Origin: Armatimonadota bacterium | GTDB lineage: Bacteria; Armatimonadota; Abditibacteriia; CG2-30-59-28 | Direction: 5' to 3' | Assembly (NCBI GenBank): GCA_016199605.1 | Contig: JACQGJ010000166.1 | Location: 1 to 6,223, forward strand | Length of the DNA: 6,223 bases | Shown: piece after piece, positions 5,201-6,223 of the stretch | Layout: every line of letters begins with the position of its first letter | Position numbering within the stretch: position 1 is the stretch's first letter | The notes under the pieces: generated by a model | Told to the model about the DNA's origin: nothing | The model's input: the letters and a program-made list of their open reading frames with translations, nothing else | The model's database searches: none | Translations under genes and position numbers: made by a program

Positions 5201-6223
5201 AACTTGCTTTGGGAAATGCAGAATGAGCCGGATGGTCCCGACCTCCCGACGGAAGTGGAACGCCGGGCACAACACAAGGATCTGGTTCCCTACCTCACCG
5301 ACAAGCGCAGGAAGATCGAGCAGGCCTATGGCCGCGGCGTCTTCGGGATCCAGAACACGGCAACCACCGAAAACGTGAGTTGGGACCGGCGCGTGTTGGG
5401 GAGCCTGCTCGACTGGAGCGCGTTCCATCCTTACGTGCCGGCCTGGACCAGCGAGAGTTCGCGTCACAATTGGGCCTTCGCCTGGAACTTCGGGCGACCG
5501 GTAATCGCCGGAGAAGTTGGCTATTGCGGGCCGGGCACCATCGAACAATTGCAGCACTATATCCTTGCCGAAGGAGGATTGGGTTACTCGCACTTCTACC
5601 TCTTCGAGCCTCCGTGGGGTTGTCCCGGCGCTGCCGCGGGAAGAGAAGATGAGACGGAGAAGCCCATCACCAAGCCTTTCCGCCGTTACATGGCTCTCCA
5701 GCGAATCCTTCGCCCCGACCGGTTTGCTCCTCCCCAATCGGTCTTGGTTTACAGCCATGAGCAGCGCATGACCGACCCGGCGAGTTTCGACCGACTGGCG
5801 GGACTGTACCTCGACCTGCTAAGACAAGGTGTCCATCCGTGGATTCTTGAAGGGAAGGAACTGCTCAACCTGCCCCGCCACGGCCCAATCTTTTTCTGGC
5901 CCACTGAAGTGGTCTTGTCCGAGGCGTCGAAGCAGAGGTTGCATGAGCTTGTGGCGGGAAAGAAGGTCACGTGTCTCGCGGTCGGTCCTGACGACGGAGT
6001 ATTGCCTGACTGGGTCTCTCATTCCGACCCGACGGCGCTGCTCGTGAAACCTCTTCCCGTCGGCATCGAGTCCGGGAATCCCGACGTTGTTTACCTGTTG
6101 CCCGAGCGGTCCGGAGGACACACCGTTATCCTCGTCAATCACAAAGGGGATCGGAAGGTCACCGTCCGGGCGGGAAAGCATCGGGTCATAATGAGCGTGC
6201 CTCCGGAATCGGCGGGTACTCTC
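2294..6223 (+). CDS. Giant secreted multidomain glycoside hydrolase-like protein (3' end outside window)
   Basis: From ATG 2294 the frame is open for 1310 codons to the last base of the window, with no stop. Residues 1-28 form a Sec signal peptide: MRQR, a hydrophobic run to about 22, then CPSASS. The LLC before it is not a good lipobox. Domains in order: a class I amidotransferase-like alpha/beta domain at 33-225; a PA14 or sugar-binding-like beta domain at 255-415 (WIVAGPF 261-267, GSDDG 353-357, WING 361-364); a second amidotransferase-like domain from about 457 to 695; an Ig-like domain at 704-802; a clan GH-A type TIM barrel from about 829 to 1160; and a third amidotransferase-like domain from about 1149 onward, as follows the barrel in GH42 enzymes. 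In the barrel, GGNSVR (876-881), WEMQNEP with Glu978 as likely acid/base, FHPY (1044-1047) and IAGEVGYCG with Glu1074 as likely nucleophile match the retaining clan pattern. None of the amidotransferase-like domains shows a GxCxG nucleophile elbow, so they are probably structural. The exact GH family and substrate are not decidable by eye. Start choice: ATG gives a clean signal peptide and lies 7 bases after the upstream stop; no strong Shine-Dalgarno, so coupling is likely. GTG 2276 is an in-frame alternative. Confidence 0.85.
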   Translation, partial: MRQRSALVFHLLAAGLLLPQLLCPSASSDSSPVVGLYDVSGYSAGITPVLDTMKLPWKKLTEQDLKDPAVLRSFKVVALIQGYVFQTVQPFPDEVQQALATYVREGGRLYCDYRARPLPEVAGMSGFSENTQGDLKVLTTNHPITARLQEGQILPYSLYGTNPSPSTATPLLGTTTGGYSLIVNQYGKGVCVYSGALLGGKNAGNGGPPAIKQLLAGLFGFLAETPPPSFTVDVSRVEHQIVGVAPESRYSLDSEGFVHNWIVAGPFLPTTTQKPEALFAADFLKPSDAAARPVVGESPATLVRWLEASTTRGANSDVPALDLLKLFPGDGRFAYAGCYLDNPVVQKLKFKVGSDDGFRMWINGRLIGELRQGRAAFPDQNVYEVELPPGRSLALFKVENMLGGFELCLRVTDLNDKPAQSVQPVVLRNPAELAQSKGGSPEQVAEFDPADRVIEVSKTAVAIFREPGFPYSAMPESVTPERVAEACQSNGMRNEFLTAADLTDTSRLTTDRFHTLIMTYGETFPVDALGAIRQFLAEGGRLICPAGVPFSHPVIHQADGWHDDGYSGAICDAVFRRMLPFAWAYGAERTVACAVVLRPDLFPGLPVRWPLTGGTVGFIPKVKDAAGVPFSIGANRKVVVSSTEDGEVAATPIWFLENNPRVLLIGFTGKSHPWNPDAWTHWDKAIAACLRLVTRTPVLALRDLRPYNCSYRDGETVKIDAVVRCTSGPARATQVKLKIRERDSGKTVFSDSRLVDFAAGEERTLTFTWPRARLTTWAYEIVAQAGIAGGTASTDTEIFTAWNEKTIRNAPRLTMKEGIAHLEGKSTRLNGVNLYMDDERGLAMYWGRPTFADGEARWKLTLGLRDLHLGYLAALGGNSVRESYYGSALSPEDFQGRETNTLRAADSFFLLTAGNRFVNQTGPDEFWVSQTPYWRDKFAAAKTTEATGELLSEVNRYCGLFASRYRGFRNLLWEMQNEPDGPDLPTEVERRAQHKDLVPYLTDKRRKIEQAYGRGVFGIQNTATTENVSWDRRVLGSLLDWSAFHPYVPAWTSESSRHNWAFAWNFGRPVIAGEVGYCGPGTIEQLQHYILAEGGLGYSHFYLFEPPWGCPGAAAGREDETEKPITKPFRRYMALQRILRPDRFAPPQSVLVYSHEQRMTDPASFDRLAGLYLDLLRQGVHPWILEGKELLNLPRHGPIFFWPTEVVLSEASKQRLHELVAGKKVTCLAVGPDDGVLPDWVSHSDPTALLVKPLPVGIESGNPDVVYLLPERSGGHTVILVNHKGDRKVTVRAGKHRVIMSVPPESAGTL

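Noticed and set aside
4502..5758. A 418-codon open frame on the minus strand
   Set aside because: It lies entirely inside the + strand glycosidase frame, which has recognisable domains and catalytic motifs here. The antisense translation is rich in R, G, V and L with no family-like pattern, as expected of an antisense shadow in GC-rich coding DNA.

Overview
The window is high-GC bacterial DNA with dense coding, all on the + strand. The gene content is a large secreted multidomain glycoside hydrolase, an isochorismatase-like hydrolase and a DUF4838-type C-terminal domain. It resembles loci in carbohydrate-degrading Planctomycetota, Armatimonadota, Verrucomicrobiota and related uncultured phyla. 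That placement is an inference from protein style; no marker gene is present.

Layout. (1) 1-645 is the 3' end of a gene that enters from the left, probably a DUF4838-type protein. (2) 642-1411 is a small accessory island. It holds an MNT-type nucleotidyltransferase (mntA-like antitoxin) whose start overlaps the previous stop (ATGA), a start-proximal remnant of the partner HEPN toxin hepT, and a near-perfect palindrome of about 100 bp, possibly a miniature transposable element, that supplies the stop codon of the hepT remnant. (3) 1412-1497 is a short leader with a good Shine-Dalgarno site. (4) 1498-2286 encodes an isochorismatase-superfamily hydrolase that keeps the nucleophile cysteine but has histidine where the catalytic aspartate is expected. 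(5) Seven bases later, a frame opens at 2294 and stays open for 1310 codons to the right edge. It encodes an exported glycosidase-like protein with three domains that look like the class I glutamine amidotransferase fold, a PA14/sugar-binding-like domain, an Ig-like domain and a clan GH-A type TIM barrel with two candidate catalytic glutamates.

How the parts relate. The hydrolase and the giant exported enzyme look like one operon. The DUF4838-type gene upstream may belong to the same carbohydrate-related locus. The MNT/HEPN pair appears to be an unrelated toxin-antitoxin module lodged between them, with the toxin destroyed and the antitoxin frame kept but altered. The points most worth a second look are the decayed toxin-antitoxin pair with its palindrome, the unusual domain order of the giant enzyme, and the atypical active site of the isochorismatase-like protein. 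I see no clearly new defence or mobile system.
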